A DNA stretch of 64,000 nucleotides from Streptomyces scabiei 87.22 (GCF_000091305.1 NC_013929.1:4526001-4590000), one strand, 5' to 3'. Positions 27,343 to 36,293 are shown, counted from the first letter of the stretch. Numbers and translations are program-made. The notes: generated by a model from the letters alone, not told the origin.

Positions 27343-28411
27343 CGCGGCTCTCCGGTACAGCGGCCTGACTGGTCTTGTCGAGCAGCCCGGCGATCTCCTC
27401 CGGCGACGGGCGTCCCCGACCAAGCCTGGTGTACCACGGCACGTCCGGGCGCAGAGGGCTGGTGCGCAGCTCGCTGCCAGAGCGTGCGTAGCGGCGACCC
27501 GCCTCGTCGAGGAACGGTTCCCAGCCTTCGCCAGGGTCGCTGCCCGGGCGCTCCAGCGTCTCCAGCAGGTCCCATCTCGGCGCGGCCGACTCTATCCGGG
27601 CGGCGCCGGGAGCAGAGACGTTGGCGATGATGATCGCGCCCAGCGGGAGTGGTGGCGCGGACTTCCGGACACCGAGCGCGGTCCCGTAAATATCATGCGG
27701 CATGAGGACCTTGGCGCCGTCGTCCGGCGACTGCTCCAGGCCCAACTCCTCGGCGGCCTTCAGCAGCTCCGGGTTGGCGCGGATGGTGCCCCAGCACACC
27801 CCCGGGTAGTCGGGGTAGCTGTACACCTGACCGGCGTCGGTGGTCACGTGGAGAATGTCGCCGGAATAGAAGTCGGCTCCGCCTCGAACGAGGTCGAGGG
27901 CGGTCGTGGTCTTTCCTGCCCCCTTGTCACCGACCAGGGCGAACGCCACCTGCCCGTTGCTGACCGATGCCGCGTGGATGAACGTGCCGCCGCCGACCGC
28001 GGCCAGCTCCCACATGGCCTCCCGCAGGAAATCGGAGAGGTGATAGCGCGAGGTGTCGCTGACGTAGACATGCACTCCGGACCCGTCGGCGGCCAGGTCG
28101 AAGACCGTCCGGCTCGACTTGATTTCGATCACTGTCCGGTCTTCGACCTGCCAGAGGTCACCCCAGACATGGCTGGCGTCCGACCGGCCTTTGCGGACCA
28201 TCGTCCGCTGCGGCTCGCCGGACGGGCGTGTCCAGTCGGCCAGCGGGGAGATCCGCAGGGGCAGGCCGTGCGTCTGGATGGGGTCGACCGGATCGACCGA
28301 GAAGTGCGGCTGCACGAAAGCGAGCACCGGCGCGATGGCCTGCTCAGCGTCGGCGTGGACCGTCGCGCTGATCTCCTGTGCCGCGAAGCGGATCGACAAC
28401 GTCCGGCTCAT
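27329..28411 (-). CDS. HPr kinase/phosphorylase-like P-loop protein
   Basis: 360 aa from ATG 28411 (GGGAG upstream); the frame extends upstream through tRNA-Cys, which is an artefact. The core (about 105-270) has FIHAASVSNGQVAFALVG, Walker A GDKGAGKTT (about 160-168) and a strand-Asp segment (FYSGDILHVT), the layout of the HprK C-terminal kinase fold seen in free-standing HprK-related proteins. Such proteins occur in actinobacterial peptide and cofactor clusters far from any sugar transport system, so an HPr substrate should not be assumed. It is coupled to the CYTH gene and begins 143 bp from tRNA-Cys. Confidence 0.75.
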   Translation of the reverse strand: MSRTLSIRFAAQEISATVHADAEQAIAPVLAFVQPHFSVDPVDPIQTHGLPLRISPLADWTRPSGEPQRTMVRKGRSDASHVWGDLWQVEDRTVIEIKSSRTVFDLAADGSGVHVYVSDTSRYHLSDFLREAMWELAAVGGGTFIHAASVSNGQVAFALVGDKGAGKTTTALDLVRGGADFYSGDILHVTTDAGQVYSYPDYPGVCWGTIRANPELLKAAEELGLEQSPDDGAKVLMPHDIYGTALGVRKSAPPLPLGAIIIANVSAPGAARIESAAPRWDLLETLERPGSDPGEGWEPFLDEAGRRYARSGSELRTSPLRPDVPWYTRLGRGRPSPEEIAGLLDKTSQAAVPESRDGRS

Positions 28412-28554
28412 GCGAGGCTCCCGGTGACGCGCTGTCCCAGAGGGGCCATCAACTGTGGCGCAGCCAACCGGTTTACCACGCATGCCACTATGCCGTGAAT
28501 CAATCTGCCAACCTTCAGAGAGTCGAACAGGCATGTGTCTGACCGAAGGGATAG

Positions 28555-28625
28555 AGGTGAAGACGGGATTCGAACCCGTGTAGACGGCTTTGCAGGCCGT
28601 TGCCTCGCCTCTCGGCCACTTCACC
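28555..28625 (-). tRNA. tRNA-Cys (anticodon GCA)
   Basis: A 71-nt cloverleaf on the minus strand. The 7-bp acceptor stem is GGTGAAG/CTTCACC, the D-arm starts GGCCGAGAGGC, the anticodon loop contains cctGCAaag, and the T-arm is ACGGGTTCGAATCCCGT. Discriminator U73 is the cysteine identity base. CCA is not encoded. A possible -10 (TAGTAT, plus 28664-28669) lies about 40 bp upstream. Confidence 0.95.
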
Positions 28626-28715
28626 ACAACATGACGCTCGGTCAAACCGGGCGCCGAGAAACGATACTAACCGATCACCTTTGACAACAACGCGGCTAGC
28701 CTCGATCTTGCATGA

Positions 28716-28742
28716 CGGTCCGCCGACGGAGTCGGTGGACCG
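28716..28742 (+). terminator. Hairpin just inside the left end of the IS
   Basis: cggtccgccgac and gtcggtggaccg (one G-T pair) with a 3-nt loop, followed by TTTCGCTTT. It would stop transcription entering the element from the left, a common self-protection device in insertion sequences. Confidence 0.6.
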
Positions 28743-28861
28743 TTTCGCTTTCTGTGGCTGATGGTGGGCATGCCGGCGGACCGAGTGTCGCGTCGGGTTG
28801 GCGCCGGGTTCCACTGCTCCGGGCTGGGTTCTCTTTTCGTAGGGACAGGCGAATCCGCTGG

Positions 28862-30238
28862 TCAGCCGGGGGTGGGCAGGAGCGCGAGCCGTTCGAGGGC
28901 GGTGGTGATCTCGTCGGTCCAGGGCCAGTGGCGGGTGAGGCGGAGAATCCTGCGTCGGCCGGTGGTGACGAGCTGAGCGGCCGCGGAGAACAGGCGGAAT
29001 CGCAGGCGGCGGGGTTCCCAGAGCCGGGCCTTGCCGGTGAGGGCAAGCATGAGCATCCAGGCCAGCAGGTCGAGGGCGATCTGGACGATCTCCAGCCAGA
29101 CCTTGTTCTGGGCTGTTGTATGGAGTGGCAGGTTGCGCAGGCCGGTGGCGCGGGCGGCCCGGATCCGGTCCTCGGCCCGGGCCCGCAGCCGGTGACGGAG
29201 TTCGAGCGCGGCGATCGGCCGGTCCGGGGTGTTGGTCGCGAAGCACGTGATCCGCATGCCGTCCGCGTCCGTGATTCTCAACTGGGCGCCGGGATGGGGC
29301 CGTTCCTTTCGGATGATCAGTCGCATGCCCTTGGGCCAGCCGTGAAGGAGCTTGCCGGTGAGCTCGGCGACCCAGGCTCCGTCACGGGCCTCGCCGTCGG
29401 TCTCGACGGCCGGTGTCCAGGCTGAGGCGGGGACCTTCAGCACGTGTTCGTGGATCGCTTCGGTGACCGTCATGCCGACCGAGTAGGACAGCCAGCGCCC
29501 CCGCTGGGCGAGCCAGGACACGAAGTCGTGGGTGCCGCCCGCGGAGTCGGTGCGGATCAGGGTCTGTCGCCCTCGCCGGTATCGCTTCGGCATTTGAGCC
29601 AGGGCGAGTTGGGCGGTGGTGATGTGGTCGGCTGCCGTGTTCGAGCCCGCGTTCCCCGGTCGCAGGAGGGCGGCGACGGGCTCACCGGTTCCGCCTGGTC
29701 CGTGGTCGAGGAAGGCCGTCAGCGGGTGATGGCCGTAGGTCTTCTTCCAGGTCGGGGCCGCGTCCTCCTTGTCGGAGTGGGCGATCACGAGGACGCCGTC
29801 GAGATCGATGACGACCTGGCCGTCGGCGTCCGGGGTGTTCTTGCCGGCCAGCGACCAGGCACGGCAACGGACTTCGGACCGTGCGGACCGGATGGCCTGC
29901 AGGGCTTTCTCCCCGGAGGCGGCGAGGGTGTCGATCAGGCGGGAGAGGGTCGGGCCGGCGGCGACCGGGCCGAAGACGGCCGGCTCGCACCGCAGCATCG
30001 CGACGTCCGCGAGACAGTCCCCGCCCAGCGCGACCGCCAGGGCGACGTCCAGGAGGGCCTTGCCGGGATCGTGGACGGCCCGCGGTTTGCGCCACGGAGC
30101 CAGAGCATGGGATATGGCCTGGTCAAGGCCGGTCTTCCGGACCGTTTCGACGAGCAGGACCGACCCGGCCTGGGAGACCACCTGGCGGCCGTCGTCCTGG
30201 ACACGGACGCGGGGATAGGACCCGATAGAGTGCTTCAC
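28862..30238 (-). CDS. IS1380-family transposase
   Basis: 458 aa from GTG 30238 (GGAGG ten bases upstream); an ATG at 30289 has no ribosome site. DDE-type transposase with the IS1380 landmark DLDGVLVIAHSDKEDAAPTW carrying the first catalytic Asp. Next are TLIRTDSAGGTHDFVSWL with the second Asp, and a C-terminal part with ELRHRLRARAEDRIRAA carrying the Glu. The frame is uninterrupted, so the element may still be active. Confidence 0.9.
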   Translation of the reverse strand: MKHSIGSYPRVRVQDDGRQVVSQAGSVLLVETVRKTGLDQAISHALAPWRKPRAVHDPGKALLDVALAVALGGDCLADVAMLRCEPAVFGPVAAGPTLSRLIDTLAASGEKALQAIRSARSEVRCRAWSLAGKNTPDADGQVVIDLDGVLVIAHSDKEDAAPTWKKTYGHHPLTAFLDHGPGGTGEPVAALLRPGNAGSNTAADHITTAQLALAQMPKRYRRGRQTLIRTDSAGGTHDFVSWLAQRGRWLSYSVGMTVTEAIHEHVLKVPASAWTPAVETDGEARDGAWVAELTGKLLHGWPKGMRLIIRKERPHPGAQLRITDADGMRITCFATNTPDRPIAALELRHRLRARAEDRIRAARATGLRNLPLHTTAQNKVWLEIVQIALDLLAWMLMLALTGKARLWEPRRLRFRLFSAAAQLVTTGRRRILRLTRHWPWTDEITTALERLALLPTPG

Positions 30239-30373
30239 CTGGGAAGTGCCTCCGGCGGTGGCAGGAACAAGGACCTCGACAATCCTCATTCTTGCTGGTC
30301 AGAGGCACTTTCTGCTTTCCTGACCGCCTGCTGGACAGCCCGCTTCATGAAAGCGCGAGGCTAGGGTGCACCG

Positions 30374-31444
30374 ATGGAATCCGCTGCAGGAGTGGTGAAG
30401 CCGTACGCTCCGTTGCCGGGCTCGGCCATCGGCCTGGTCACGCCATCGAGTTCGGTGAGCCGCTTTCCGCGTCGTTTGGCGCGAGCTCTGCAGGCGCTGA
30501 CCGGTCTTGGTTTCCGGCCGGTCCCCGCGCCGCATGCGTGGTGGGACGACAGTGATCGGCCCGCGCCCGAGGTTCTCGCGAAGGACATCGCGTGGTGCTG
30601 CCAGCACGAAGAGATCTCGGCGATCCTGTGTACGACCGGCGGCCTGCGCTCCGCCGAGCTGCTCCCCCACCTGGACTTCGACCTGCTGAGAGCCGCTCGT
30701 AAACCGCTGTGCGGGTTCAGTGACATCACCTCTCTGCTGCTCGGGGTGTACGTCCGTTCGGGCATCGTGACGTTCCACGGTCCCACCGTCGTCCCGTCGA
30801 TGGGTGATGCCGACGGCATCGACCCGTACGGGGCGGCCGGCCTGCTCGATTCCTGGCGTCCCGGCGGCTCCCGGGTGCTGCGCCCGCCCGCCGCGACGTC
30901 CGTGGAGTCACCGCGCTGGGAGGTGGAGGACCATCGTCCACGGTCTCGGGTACCGGCGGGGCCCTGGCGTGTCCTGAGGCCTGGTGCCGGACGCGGACGG
31001 TTGGTCGGCGGCCACCTGAGCACGGTGGTGGGCCTGCTCGGTACCCCGTACTGTCCGCGGACGACCGGCTGCCTGGTCTTTCTGGAGACGAACGAGTCCG
31101 AGGTGGCGGTTGTCCGGCGGGACTTGGCCACGCTCGCCGCAGCCGGGTTCTTCCGCGACGCCGCGGGCCTGGTATTCGGCCGCACGCCGGGCGCCGACCG
31201 GCCGGACGACCTGGATCGGTGCCTGCGGGACCTGGCCGCCGGCCATGGCCTTCCCGCACTCACCGACGTCGACCTCGGCCACACCGTGCCGATCACGACA
31301 CTGCCGATCGGCGTCATGGCCACGCTGGACACCGGCCGGGCGATGCTGCGCCTCGACGAGACCGCGGTATCGGCGCGGGAGACTCAGCGGGAGAAGGACA
31401 GTGTGACAATGCCCTCCGGCACGCCGCCGAGGCGGACCTTGTAG
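30374..31444 (+). CDS. S66 LD-carboxypeptidase family protein, MccF-like
   Basis: A 356-aa serine peptidase of family S66. The Ser-Glu-His triad is visible: Ser93 (TTGGLRSAELLPHLD), Glu238 (CLVFLETNES) and His303 (VDLGHTVPI). S66 includes LD-carboxypeptidases of muropeptide recycling and MccF, which cleaves the amide between amino acid and nucleotide in microcin C-type antibiotics and so gives self-immunity. The surrounding tRNA-synthetase paralogues, acyltransferase and kinases favour the MccF-like role here (inference). IS1380 ends only 13 bp before the ATG, so native promoter and ribosome site may be lost or replaced. The 3' end overlaps the convergent acyltransferase gene by 61 bp. Confidence 0.8.
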   Translation: MESAAGVVKPYAPLPGSAIGLVTPSSSVSRFPRRLARALQALTGLGFRPVPAPHAWWDDSDRPAPEVLAKDIAWCCQHEEISAILCTTGGLRSAELLPHLDFDLLRAARKPLCGFSDITSLLLGVYVRSGIVTFHGPTVVPSMGDADGIDPYGAAGLLDSWRPGGSRVLRPPAATSVESPRWEVEDHRPRSRVPAGPWRVLRPGAGRGRLVGGHLSTVVGLLGTPYCPRTTGCLVFLETNESEVAVVRRDLATLAAAGFFRDAAGLVFGRTPGADRPDDLDRCLRDLAAGHGLPALTDVDLGHTVPITTLPIGVMATLDTGRAMLRLDETAVSARETQREKDSVTMPSGTPPRRTL

Positions 31445-32382
31445 TCCTGTGCGCCCTTGAGGAAGTCGAAGACGAACCCCTGCTCAAGGGTGGCCTCGGC
31501 CAGGTGGGAGACGAGGACGACTCCCGGCGCGAGCCCGTTGTTGGAGGCACTGACCGTCGTCATGTCGTACGACATGTTGTAGAGGTACTTCGTGCGCCGA
31601 TGTGTCAGCACTATCGCGGAAGCGACAGCGCGGTCGTCCTGCGCACGGAGTTCCACCACATGCGCTGCGTTCTTCGGAGCCAGTTCCTTGACCAGGTTGC
31701 GGACGAAGTCGCCGTACTCGGTCACGAAGTCGCGCATCGCCGGCGTCGCCGAGGCCTTCCAGGCGAGCAACTGTTCCAACGCGCTGGACCAGGTGTCCGG
31801 GGTGGAGGCAACCACCTTCACCGGCCCGATCTCCTCCTCCAGGCGCTTCCGCTTGCGGAGCACCTCTCCTCGTCTCTTGGAGTTCAGCAGTCCGAGGTAG
31901 CCCTCCGGCGCCGACAGGATGCGGGGCGCCTGGTCGTGGACCCCGACCTCGGCCTGCGGCACTCGCCAGCGGAAGGCGTCGATCAGCGCCTGGGTCAAGG
32001 GCCCGTCGGCCGGGAGCCCGGCAAGGTGTGCGCGTTCCCACCGCGGCTCGTCGAAAGCCAGCCGGACCACGGCGTCGGCCACGGCGCTCTCCCGGCCGTC
32101 AGCGACGGCCGGGCCCATGTAGTCGACGACATCCTGTCCACCGGCGAAGGACAGAGTGCCGTCGTTCAGCTCGAAGGCACAGACACCGATGGTTTCCCCG
32201 CCGTCCGCAAAAGTAGCGGCGTAGAATTGTGACGCTGGATTCTTCGTGGCGGTGTCGCGCCACCACGTCAGCAGAAATCGACTGTCCTGGAAAATCGAAC
32301 CGGTCGTGCCGACGAATTCGTCCCACGAAGAATTACCGAGGACGTCGTCGCCGTCCCCCCACGCTATGTCGACATTACTCAT
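31384..32382 (-). CDS. GNAT/FemAB-like acyltransferase (BioF2/CelD type)
   Basis: 332 aa from ATG 32382; upstream codons to 32658 look non-coding. The second half shows the BioF2-like GNAT core: RGEVLRKRKRLEEEIG, AVASAIVLTHRRTKYLYNMS, the LAPGVVLVSHLAEATLEQG helix and FDFLKGAQDYKVRLGG. This is the same double-GNAT architecture as FemABX and LFT transferases, which use aminoacyl-tRNA as donor. Next to a cysteinyl-tRNA synthetase paralogue and tRNA-Cys, an aminoacyl-tRNA-dependent N-acylation is a reasonable hypothesis, but acyl-CoA or another donor is equally possible from sequence. Divergent from the methyltransferase operon. Confidence 0.75.
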   Translation of the reverse strand: MSNVDIAWGDGDDVLGNSSWDEFVGTTGSIFQDSRFLLTWWRDTATKNPASQFYAATFADGGETIGVCAFELNDGTLSFAGGQDVVDYMGPAVADGRESAVADAVVRLAFDEPRWERAHLAGLPADGPLTQALIDAFRWRVPQAEVGVHDQAPRILSAPEGYLGLLNSKRRGEVLRKRKRLEEEIGPVKVVASTPDTWSSALEQLLAWKASATPAMRDFVTEYGDFVRNLVKELAPKNAAHVVELRAQDDRAVASAIVLTHRRTKYLYNMSYDMTTVSASNNGLAPGVVLVSHLAEATLEQGFVFDFLKGAQDYKVRLGGVPEGIVTLSFSR

Positions 32383-32759
32383 GCCCCGCACATGCCCTTT
32401 CCTTGCCAATGTGTGACCGTCTGGCCGCGGCTCACCCGATGTGGAGGCTGACCCCGGCCACGGTACCAAGGCGGCGATCACCCCCACCCTCGGCGCAAGC
32501 TGAGCCAGTGGCCTCGCCAAGGCTTCCCGCTCCGGCCCGTCTTCAGTCCCTGCGGTCGCTCCTCCGAGGAACTCGGTGAGGGTCCATGGCTGGGAGCACG
32601 CCTGACGAGTCGCCAAGCCCTCACCGGCAGTTCGGGCCAGTTCCCATACGGTTAGCATGAACGGATGTAACTGACGTAGAGTCGGTCGGCCGGATGGGGG
32701 TCCTGGATGCCTTGCAGCCCGGCCAGTGAGGTTTCCCTACGCGTAAGGAGTCCACCGTC
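32383..32759. other. Divergent promoter region of the island
   Basis: 377 bp between the acyltransferase and the methyltransferase operon; no gene. AT-richer patches near 32640-32680 and 32730-32755 are probable promoter DNA. An AAGGAG at about 32744 is the ribosome site of the operon. Confidence 0.45.
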
Positions 32760-33626
32760 GTGGTCAAGGGCGCTGCCGATACGTCCGTGCCGGTCGCCGT
32801 GCCAGTGTCCGAGATGGACTACTCGAGCTTCGTCGGCCTGATCCGTGAGCGAAACCGACCCTCGGGCGGCGTGCGGACGGTGCAGGAGGTCGCGGTCCAG
32901 GCCCGGATCGGATCGAACAGCCGGGTTCTCGAGATAGGGAGCAACACCGGCTTTACATCGGTCAATATCTCGCTGCTCACCGGAGCGTCGGTGGTGGGCA
33001 TAGACGTGAACCCGAATTCGGTCGCCGAGGCGGAGTCGTACGCCCAGTTGCACGGGCTGTCCGACCGGGTGCGGTTCCAGGTACAGGACGCCCGGGAGCT
33101 CGCGGTCGAGGACGCTTCCTTCGACGCGGTCTGGGTCAGCAACGTGGTCTCGTTCGTGTCCGACAAGGCCCGGATGCTCAGCGAGGTGACGCGCGTGGTC
33201 AAGGTCGGCGGCACCGTGATCGCCGTACCGATCTACTACCGGAGCCAGCCATCGCAGAAGATCGTCGGCCAGGTGTCCGACGCCATCGGAACGCCTGTTG
33301 ACGTGATGAGCAAGAACGACTGGCGCGCATTCTACGAAAAGGCGCCCGGTCTCGAGCTCTACTACGAGTCCGATTTCGTCTACGACCTCATCGACGATCA
33401 CGACATCGAACGGTACTGCGACGGTCTGATGGACAAGGAACATCTCGCAGCCCTCGATCCCGGTGTGCAGGCACAGATTCGGCATCGGATGGGTTATTTC
33501 ATGCGCCTGTTCAACGAGAACCTCAGTTATGCCGGCTTCTCCGTCATGCTTCTGCAGAAGCGAGTGGAACGGGACGAGGTCGAACTTTTCACCAGCCGTT
33601 CCGTACCGCTCCTGCCCAAGGAATGA
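32760..33626 (+). CDS. Class I SAM-dependent methyltransferase
   Basis: A 288-aa protein; GTG 32760 follows AAGGAG. Rossmann methyltransferase with motif I VLEIGSNTGFTS (about 58-69), acidic VGIDVNP at the end of strand 2, QDARELAVEDASFDAVWVS and the post-II/III region KVGGTVIAVPIYYR. A C-terminal helical domain may bind substrate. Substrate unknown. First gene of a six-gene operon; its TGA overlaps the ATG of the cysteinyl-tRNA synthetase paralogue (ATGA). Confidence 0.85.
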   Translation: MVKGAADTSVPVAVPVSEMDYSSFVGLIRERNRPSGGVRTVQEVAVQARIGSNSRVLEIGSNTGFTSVNISLLTGASVVGIDVNPNSVAEAESYAQLHGLSDRVRFQVQDARELAVEDASFDAVWVSNVVSFVSDKARMLSEVTRVVKVGGTVIAVPIYYRSQPSQKIVGQVSDAIGTPVDVMSKNDWRAFYEKAPGLELYYESDFVYDLIDDHDIERYCDGLMDKEHLAALDPGVQAQIRHRMGYFMRLFNENLSYAGFSVMLLQKRVERDEVELFTSRSVPLLPKE

Positions 33627-35080
33627 TGTCCGTGACCAATCCATCGGCAAGCGAGCAGCTGAGGCAGAGCCTTTCGCTCTACAGCACGCTGTCGCGCACC
33701 AGCACGCACTTCACTCCTGCCGAGGACAGCGCTGTCCGGATGTACGTGTGCGGGCCCACCGTCTACAGCGCGCCACACATCGGCAACATGCGGACCTACC
33801 TGTTCGCCGACATCGCCCGCCGGGTCCTGGGATTCGCGGGCTACTCCGTCCAGGCGGCCATGAACATCACGGACGTGGGCCACCTGACCAGTGACGCGGA
33901 CAGCGGCGACGACAAGATGGCGAAGGCGGCCGCCGCCGAGCGGGCCACCGCTTGGGAGGTCGCGGAGAAGTACACGGAGATCTTCCTCGCGGACGCCGGC
34001 CGGCTGAACATCCTGCCGATGGATCTGGTCCTGCGGGCCACCCAACACATCCCCCAGCAGATCGCGCTGATCCAGCGGCTGGAGGACAAGGGTGTCGTCT
34101 ATCGGACCAATGACGGCATGTACTTCGACACCTCCTTCGTGCCCGATTACGGCAAGCTGACCCCGAACGACACCCGTGAGCACCTGCGCGCCGGCGAGCG
34201 GGTGGCGATGGGCGAGAAACGTCACGCCACGGACTTCGCACTGTGGAAGTTTTCCCCGCCGGAGGCTCCGAAACGCGACATGGAATGGCCGTCACCCTGG
34301 GGTGTCGGCTTCCCCGGCTGGCACATCGAGTGCTCGGCAATGGCGATGGAATACCTGGGCGAGTCGCTGGACCTTCACCTCGGCGGCATCGACCACATTC
34401 CGGTCCACCACACCAACGAGATCGCACAGAGTGAGACGGCGACGGGTGTCCCGTTCTCACGTTGGTGGATGCACGGCGCCTTCCTCACCCTTGAGGGCGA
34501 GCGCAGGATGGGCAAGTCCGAGGGCAACAAGATCACCCTCGACACGCTCGTCGAGGAAGGCTTCGATCCGCTCGAATTCCGGTACCTCGTCCTGCTGAGC
34601 CACTATCGGAGCCCGCTGTCGTTCTCGCCCACCGCGCTGGAACAGGCCGCGAACGCCCTGCGACGCCTGCGGCACCGGGTCGCCGCTTGGAAGAAGTCCG
34701 TCGGCGCGGGGGCGGAGCTGCCTGATTGCCCCGACAGCCCGTACCTCACGCGATTCGTGGAGGCACTGGCGGAGGATCTCAACATGCCGCGCGCCGTCGC
34801 CGAGTTGTGGCAGCTCGCAAGGGACCCCGATGTCGACGACGCCACCAAGCTGAGCCTGATCCTGGCCTTCGATGAGGTATTGGGGCTGGACCTGGAGTCT
34901 GCCTCGAAGGAGCCGGCCGAGATCCCCGACGCGGTGGTCCGGCTCGCACAGGAACGGTGGGAACTCCGTTCGGCGAAGCAGTTCGAGGAGTCCGACAAGC
35001 TGCGCGCCCAGATCCTGGCGGCCGGCTACAACGTACAGGACGGTCCCGAGGGGTACGAGCTTGTTCCCCTTCACGACTGA
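33623..35080 (+). CDS. Cysteinyl-tRNA synthetase paralogue
   Basis: A 485-aa class I synthetase with the whole CysRS layout. CGPTVY has the first zinc Cys (about 43), and PHIGN is the HIGH motif (about 50-54). GWHIECS has the second zinc Cys (about 237), and IDHIPVHHTNEIAQSE the zinc His/Glu. MGKSEGN is the KMSKS equivalent (about 295), and a helical anticodon domain with the usual WELRSAKQFEESDKLRAQI end follows. All catalytic and zinc residues are present, so Cys-AMP formation is likely. A Streptomyces genome normally has cysS elsewhere; a copy inside a biosynthetic-looking operon could make Cys-tRNA or Cys-AMP for the pathway, or be a drug-resistant spare. MshC is a related alternative, but the anticodon domain favours CysRS. 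Confidence 0.85.
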   Translation: MMSVTNPSASEQLRQSLSLYSTLSRTSTHFTPAEDSAVRMYVCGPTVYSAPHIGNMRTYLFADIARRVLGFAGYSVQAAMNITDVGHLTSDADSGDDKMAKAAAAERATAWEVAEKYTEIFLADAGRLNILPMDLVLRATQHIPQQIALIQRLEDKGVVYRTNDGMYFDTSFVPDYGKLTPNDTREHLRAGERVAMGEKRHATDFALWKFSPPEAPKRDMEWPSPWGVGFPGWHIECSAMAMEYLGESLDLHLGGIDHIPVHHTNEIAQSETATGVPFSRWWMHGAFLTLEGERRMGKSEGNKITLDTLVEEGFDPLEFRYLVLLSHYRSPLSFSPTALEQAANALRRLRHRVAAWKKSVGAGAELPDCPDSPYLTRFVEALAEDLNMPRAVAELWQLARDPDVDDATKLSLILAFDEVLGLDLESASKEPAEIPDAVVRLAQERWELRSAKQFEESDKLRAQILAAGYNVQDGPEGYELVPLHD

Positions 35081-36293
35081 TCTGCCGACCGACTCGGGTG
35101 GAGCGGCTGACCGGGCGCTACGGCAACTGCGCCGAGCGGCGTGGCCGGCGACGGCCACGCCTTCGGCTGTGGTCGAACTGGACCGCATCGCCGACGGGGT
35201 GAACCTGGCCCGGGAGGCACACCCGCGCATACGGGTCACCTATGCCGTGAAAGCCTCCTACCACCGGCCGATCCTTGACGCCGTGCGTGCGGCGGGGGCG
35301 GGTGTCAGCGCCTTTTCCGAGATGGAAATGGCCCTTGCCCGCACCGCGAAATTCGCTCCGTACGACATCGTCTACAACGGTGTGGGCCGTGAGGGTGCGG
35401 ATCTCGCCACCGCGGTCGACGCCGGCGTCACAGTCAACTTGGAGTCACTCGCTGAGCTGCGCGGCCTTCTCCACGCCCGGCGCGCGGACGCGTCGGCCGG
35501 CCGGATCGGCTTCCGCGTCAATGGTTGCGTGCCGGGCGAGAGTGACACGCTCGGCAAGTACGGCGTCCTCGGGATTTCCGTCGCCCAACTGCCGACGGTT
35601 GCGGACTTGCTCCGGGGGTCCGGCCTGGTTCTCGGCGGTGTCAGCTTCCACCACTTGGCCAACCGGCTCGACGGCACCGCTCACCTCGACACCCTGGACC
35701 GGCTGATACCCGCGCTGGCTCCGCTGTCCGGGCATCCTGCGGTCGCTCTCGACTACATCGACGTGGGCGGCGGGCTGGCCAGCCGACTGGAGGTGGGCGA
35801 CGAGAGCGCAGTGGAGATGTTTCGCGCGCTCGCCGACCGGATCGACGCGGATCTCGACTGCACCACGATCCTCGAACTCGGCCGGTTCCTGGTCGCCGAC
35901 GCCGAGTCCCTGCTCAGCCGAGTGGTAGACATGCGGACGAGTGGCGGCGTCATGGTTGCGATCCTGGATGCGACGACGAACTACCTGATCCCGGCGCCCG
36001 GTCATCGGTTCCGGGTGGAGCGGCTGGAGCCCCTCGCCCAGGGCGAGACCCGGACGCCGGTGCGGTTCGTCGACCGGCTCGGCAGCACGATCTGTGAGAA
36101 CCACTGCGGGCCGCTCCGGCCGGGCACCCTGGTCGGCGTGCTCAATGCGGGCGCGTATGCCGGTGTCATGAAGGAACACTTCGTCTATCCGCTGCCTGAC
36201 GTGTCCTTCGTCAGGGACGACGCGGTCATCGCCACGTCGCCCGCTGGCGGCGACAAAGCCGTGCGGGCCCACCACCACTGGCCCGAGACATGA
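35061..36293 (+). CDS. Fold-III PLP-dependent decarboxylase-like enzyme
   Basis: About 410 aa from TTG 35061, which has GAGGGG seven bases upstream; it overlaps the CysRS paralogue by 20 bp. Alanine-racemase-like barrel with PLP Lys in TYAVKASY (about 63), VGGGLASRL (phosphate-binding glycines), then the beta domain. In diaminopimelate/ornithine decarboxylases the C-terminal catalytic motif is CESxD; here the region reads ICENHC and is followed by GTLVGVLNAGAYAGVM, close but altered. It probably decarboxylates an amino acid or amino-acyl intermediate, making an amine. Its neighbours make a modified amino acid or peptide the likely substrate (inference). Confidence 0.8.
   Translation: MFPFTTDLPTDSGGAADRALRQLRRAAWPATATPSAVVELDRIADGVNLAREAHPRIRVTYAVKASYHRPILDAVRAAGAGVSAFSEMEMALARTAKFAPYDIVYNGVGREGADLATAVDAGVTVNLESLAELRGLLHARRADASAGRIGFRVNGCVPGESDTLGKYGVLGISVAQLPTVADLLRGSGLVLGGVSFHHLANRLDGTAHLDTLDRLIPALAPLSGHPAVALDYIDVGGGLASRLEVGDESAVEMFRALADRIDADLDCTTILELGRFLVADAESLLSRVVDMRTSGGVMVAILDATTNYLIPAPGHRFRVERLEPLAQGETRTPVRFVDRLGSTICENHCGPLRPGTLVGVLNAGAYAGVMKEHFVYPLPDVSFVRDDAVIATSPAGGDKAVRAHHHWPET

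Larger units (their letters stand above)
28700..30360 (-). mobile_element. Complete IS1380-family insertion sequence (1661 bp)
   Basis: Imperfect terminal inverted repeats begin CCTCG at both ends: left 28700 (cctcgatcttgcatgacg) and right 30360 (on the minus strand cctcgcgctttcatgaag), 14 of 18 matching. The element is flanked by a 4-bp direct duplication, CTAG (28696-28699 and 30361-30364). It carries one full-length transposase. It inserted 74 bp upstream of the tRNA-Cys 5' end and now lies 13 bp before the start codon of the MccF-like gene. Confidence 0.9.

Noticed and set aside
28330..28645. N-terminal extension of the HPr-kinase-like protein to 28645
   Set aside because: The frame runs through the tRNA-Cys gene; ATG 28411 has a proper ribosome site.
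33623..35080. MshC (mycothiol cysteine ligase)
   Set aside because: The C-terminal part looks like a normal CysRS anticodon domain and there are no other mycothiol genes nearby.
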